7,875 bases of DNA, taken from assembly GCA_913020235.1 (NCBI GenBank), contig CAJWBT010000099.1, positions 1-7,875 of the forward strand, written 5' to 3'. Below are positions 5,442-7,875 of the stretch, one piece after another. Source of the stretch: an uncultured Chloroflexota bacterium. GTDB taxonomy: Bacteria > Chloroflexota > Dehalococcoidia > UBA3495. The notes beneath the pieces were generated by a model. That model did not search any database and was not told the origin of the DNA. It saw only the letters and a program-made list of their open reading frames with translations. A program made the translations under genes and the position numbers. Position 1 is the stretch's first letter. Every line of letters begins with the position of its first letter.

Positions 5442-7334
5442 CTATTCTCTTCCCACCTTGATACCCTCCATCCCCAGCCGCTGCAGGGCTTCCGGGGTGG
5501 GCGCACCGGTCTCCTGGTCCCAGTCGAGGCATTCGTAGTATTCCTGGAACCACCGCTCCAGGTGCGGGCCGGCGGGTATCACCCTGCCCTTCATGGGCCC
5601 GGCATCCAGGCCCGCCAGCATGCGCGGGCTGATGTCGAAGTCGTACTCCCGCTTGTAGCCAAGGTGGAGGGCCATCAGGCGCTGCAGCGTGACCAGGCGC
5701 TCGCCGGTCGTCAACGCTTCTTCCCGGGTATAGCCTTCCCAGCCGGTGGCGCTGGAAAGCGCCTGAATGGCGGGGTCCCAGGTGCCGGGGGTGCGTTTCA
5801 GGGCGAAGTGGCAGACGCCGATGGTATCTTCCCAGAGCTTCTTGAACTGGCCTTTGTAAACCGGCTCCACCATTCCATCAGGACTCATGGGGTCGACGAA
5901 CTCGTAGCCCAGGTCGGGCGCGCCGGCCCTGGGCGGAAGGACCAGCCCCAGCTCCGTCTGCCACACCGGCCCGGCGCCGGCGATGAGCATCTGGAATATG
6001 AGGCCGGGGTGAATCCGCATGTCGTGGTCGTTGAACCCGGTGCCCTTCATGTGGACTGCCAGGTCTTCGATGCCGAGATCCCGGCCGCACTCCCTCGGCG
6101 GCTTCGCCAGGGAGGCGCCGATGCCATCCCGGCGGACCGTCTTCTCCAGCAGCTCGATGACGGCCTCATAGTTGCCCCAAGTGAGGTCCAGGCCGTCCAC
6201 TTCGTCCTGGTTGAGCCGCTCGGTGTTGTAGGCTTCCATCACCATGGCGATGTTGCGGGGAACCTCTCCGCCGTCCAGACCCAGGCCGTCCACCATGCCG
6301 GTGATGGCCAGTGCCACGCCCGGATCGTCGATGCCCAGGTTGGGGCCGGTCTGCTGTATGATCTCACCGCCGTAGCCCGACACCGTGGTCCCGGCCAGGG
6401 GGCCGGTCGTTACCACCGTCTCGTGATGGCAGGTCATGTCGCAGTTGAACCCACCCACGGGCCGCACCTTCCACTTGGGTGTGTCCTCCTCCCAGCGGTC
6501 CTTCCAGTGATACTGGAACTCCGGGTCGCTGTAGTTCTTTCCCTGCACGTTCCCGCGATCGGGGACGTTGGCGAAGGTGCCCGGCACCACGGAGTGAGCG
6601 TGCTGTGAGGTTGGTGGGCGCTCCGCCGCATAGAGGGCACGGTTCCAGGTCTCGTAGGCGTCCATGAGACCGGCGGGGTCGGAGATGGGGGCCCGGCCGG
6701 TGCCCCGCACAGCGATGGCCTTGAGCTTCTTCGAGCCCCAGGCAATGCCGGCCTCTCCTCGAGCTGCCGTGTAGACTCCGTCGGACCGCACCGCGGCCCC
6801 GGTGATCTGGTTCTCCCCGCCGGGACCGATGCACGCGACGCTGATCTGCAAAGGGTCGCCCAGCTCCAGCTTGATGCGGCGCGGCGTCTCGAAGGTGTCC
6901 ATTCCCCAGTAGGGCGCGGCGTCGCGCAGTTCCACCTGATCGTTCTCGATCCAGAGATACACCGGCTTCGGCGAAGCTCCCCGGACCGCGATGCCGTCCC
7001 AACCGGCATGCTTGAGCCGGGCGCCAAAGTACCCGTGGGCGTGGCTCAGCCCCACGTGGTAGTCGGGGCACTCTCTCAGGTTGACCAGGACCCAGTGGGA
7101 AGCGTTTGGCACCATGACACCCGTGAGGGGGCCGGTGAACAGGAAGAAGGGGCAATCGGGGTCAGCCGGACGCATGGTGGGGGTGATCTCCTGGGCCATC
7201 AGGTACAGGCCGACACCCGTGGCTCCTCCATAGGCCCGCAGCACCTCCTCCGGGGGCATGGGAACGGACCTGGTTGTCCCGTTGGTCAGATCTACCTCTA
7301 GGATATTGCCCTGGAAACCGCCTTTTATGACCAT
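5442..7334 (-). CDS. Aldehyde ferredoxin oxidoreductase family protein, divergent, upstream copy
   Basis: This 630-residue protein is the first gene of the leftward AOR pair. It has the AFOR N-domain with VGLYLMAQE, FTGPLTGV, LKHAGWDGIAVRG, CIGPGGE and GSKKLKAIAVRG (200-211). The last block has the same numbering as in the downstream paralog, so the N-domains align with no net gap. Pterin motifs are DGLGLD (349-354) and DTIGVC (503-508). Cluster cysteines are Cys298, Cys302 and Cys508; the first position of the CxxCxxxC motif is Gly295, which cannot bind iron. His303-His304 follow Cys302 directly. The pterin loop reads SHAHG (97-101), and the pocket region reads HDMRIHPG...IAGAGP (437-456). 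Both paralogs share DGLDLTWGN and RR(E/D)GIGA, showing descent from one duplication. The ATG at 7332-7334 has GGGAGG with six bases spacing. No MoaD-like, ferredoxin-like or NAD-dependent partner gene is seen in the window. It is probably a cytoplasmic Mo/W-bispterin oxidoreductase; substrate is unknown. Confidence 0.92.
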   Translation of the reverse strand: MVIKGGFQGNILEVDLTNGTTRSVPMPPEEVLRAYGGATGVGLYLMAQEITPTMRPADPDCPFFLFTGPLTGVMVPNASHWVLVNLRECPDYHVGLSHAHGYFGARLKHAGWDGIAVRGASPKPVYLWIENDQVELRDAAPYWGMDTFETPRRIKLELGDPLQISVACIGPGGENQITGAAVRSDGVYTAARGEAGIAWGSKKLKAIAVRGTGRAPISDPAGLMDAYETWNRALYAAERPPTSQHAHSVVPGTFANVPDRGNVQGKNYSDPEFQYHWKDRWEEDTPKWKVRPVGGFNCDMTCHHETVVTTGPLAGTTVSGYGGEIIQQTGPNLGIDDPGVALAITGMVDGLGLDGGEVPRNIAMVMEAYNTERLNQDEVDGLDLTWGNYEAVIELLEKTVRRDGIGASLAKPPRECGRDLGIEDLAVHMKGTGFNDHDMRIHPGLIFQMLIAGAGPVWQTELGLVLPPRAGAPDLGYEFVDPMSPDGMVEPVYKGQFKKLWEDTIGVCHFALKRTPGTWDPAIQALSSATGWEGYTREEALTTGERLVTLQRLMALHLGYKREYDFDISPRMLAGLDAGPMKGRVIPAGPHLERWFQEYYECLDWDQETGAPTPEALQRLGMEGIKVGRE

Positions 7335-7450
7335 AACCGACCTCCCCTATTCGGCAAGATTTCGACCGTTGAGAGATTCCTCGCTTGGGGAAAGTTGCCT
7401 GCCGTCAGTTTCTTCGTCGAGCCCCGCATCTGCCGACCAATACTCGCCTC

Positions 7451-7560
7451 TCCCGCAGGCCGGCCCCGGCAGGAATGTGGGGGTACCCGCGCTTTATGTG
7501 GTTGGGCCAGCGAAGGCCAGAGTCCATTGCGAGGGATGAGGGGATACCCCATCCGCCCGA
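7451..7560. repeat. Probable degenerate interspersed intergenic repeat with hairpins
   Basis: The stretch contains GCCG/CGGC (7459-7462 with 7467-7470) and a hairpin of GGAT plus GGGG (7534-7543) against CCCC plus ATCC (7547-7554), with loop ATA and a two-base bulge. The wording around GCGAAGGCCAGAGTCCATTG resembles the widespread intergenic repeats whose chance translations read 'MDSGLRRND', which supports a noncoding repeat rather than a gene. The resemblance is from memory; a genome-wide search is needed to confirm copy number. Confidence 0.35.
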
Positions 7561-7766
7561 GATGGACGTCATAAGGCGGATGACTTTGGCACACCGGAGT
7601 ATCGAGAAGGTTGGACCCCCTTCATGGTCAGGAAAGGTGGGACAGGGTGGCGCTAGTCGAATGTGTACCGCTGCAAAAGAAAGAGATGCCACTGGATACC
7701 GCCCATCCTACTCGCGCCGCTGCCACGGGTCAAGCGGGCAGCGGCCTCAGCCGGGGTTGCCCTCAC

Positions 7767-7820
7767 CCAGCCCAGGCTGCGCCAGGGCATCCCTCTCCCA
7801 ATGGGAGAGGGAAAGAGGGT
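7767..7820. repeat. CCCTCTCCC...GGGAGAGGG hairpin repeat
   Basis: A perfect ten-base stem, TCCCTCTCCC (7790-7799) with GGGAGAGGGA (7803-7812), encloses a three-base loop AAT. It is preceded by TTGCCCTCACCCAGCCCAGG and followed by AAGAGGGT. This CCTCACCC...CTCTCCC layout is a common short interspersed intergenic repeat in many GC-rich bacteria. It may also fold in RNA and act as a processing or termination structure, but no T-tract is present. Confidence 0.55.
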
Positions 7821-7825
7821 GGTAC

Positions 7826-7871
7826 AAACCGGGTAGACTGGTAACAGAAAAACCGGGCACATGGGTAACAC
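7826..7871. repeat. Two imperfect 22-base direct repeats, possible mobile element end or binding sites
   Basis: Positions 7826-7847 and 7850-7871 align without gaps at 17 of 22 bases, sharing AAACCGGG at one side and GGTAACA at the other, with a period of 24. Paired short repeats of this sort occur at the ends of IS481/Mu-like transposons, where transposase binds, and also as operator pairs. The window stops four bases later, so no transposase can be seen. Confidence 0.4.
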
Positions 7872-7875
7872 TTTC

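Larger units (their letters stand above)
7335..7875. other. Region upstream of the AOR pair (541 bases) with repeats but no convincing gene
   Basis: Several open frames of 70-95 codons cross this region on both strands, but none has a recognisable motif or good ribosome site, and they overlap each other. The promoter for the AOR operon should lie here, reading leftward. I found no pair of boxes close to consensus; CATAAA on the minus strand near 7493-7498 has no -35 partner. What can be seen are hairpins, repeat-like sequence and, at the far end, two imperfect direct repeats, listed separately. Confidence 0.5.

Noticed and set aside
5397..6608. 403-codon open frame on the plus strand opposite the upstream AOR gene
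   Set aside because: Same reason: a shadow of the conserved minus-strand AOR reading frame, with no motif of its own.
7325..7692. Overlapping minus-strand frames of 89 and 95 codons upstream of the AOR pair
   Set aside because: They overlap each other in different frames, lie over repeat-like sequence and one runs into the AOR start; they look like translations of a noncoding repeat.
7626..7875. CRISPR array or tandem operator array at the right end
   Set aside because: Only two units with a two-base gap are present; there are no spacers of constant length and no cas-like gene.

Overview
The window comes from a GC-rich bacterial chromosome. Four features together suggest Chloroflexota, possibly a Dehalococcoidia/SAR202-like lineage: a B12-dependent acyl-CoA mutase, a free-standing 'putative sensor' membrane protein, tandem aldehyde ferredoxin oxidoreductase (AOR) family genes, and short C/G-rich hairpin repeats between genes. 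This placement is an inference from gene content. No rRNA, tRNA or other marker is present.

Layout. A methylmalonyl-CoA mutase-type gene runs leftward off the left edge (complement of 1-875). A stretch of about 520 bases separates it from the divergent rightward genes and holds two TATAAT boxes and a possible 29-codon leader ORF. The rightward genes are a four-helix 'putative sensor' membrane protein (1395-2066) and a cytoplasmic CapA-like metallophosphatase-fold protein (2194-3333). A short convergent gap with a C/G hairpin repeat follows. Two tandem leftward AOR-family oxidoreductases (complement of 3458-5398 and complement of 5442-7334) are 43 bases apart and almost certainly cotranscribed. 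The last 541 bases (7335-7875) contain no convincing gene. They hold hairpins and repeat-like sequence, ending in a pair of imperfect direct repeats that may mark the edge of a mobile element.

How the genes work together. The two AOR paralogs form one unit. Both keep the overall fold signatures and the DxxGL(D/E) and Dxx(G)(I/V)C molybdopterin motifs. Both depart from textbook AORs at the same places: the first cysteine of the CxxCxxxC iron-sulfur motif is missing, an HxHG loop stands where a pterin-contact segment is expected, and the region near the catalytic pocket is rewritten. They look like a divergent AOR clade with unknown substrate. This pair is the best candidate for something undescribed here. 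Nothing in the sequence links the mutase, sensor protein or CapA-like protein to them in one pathway.
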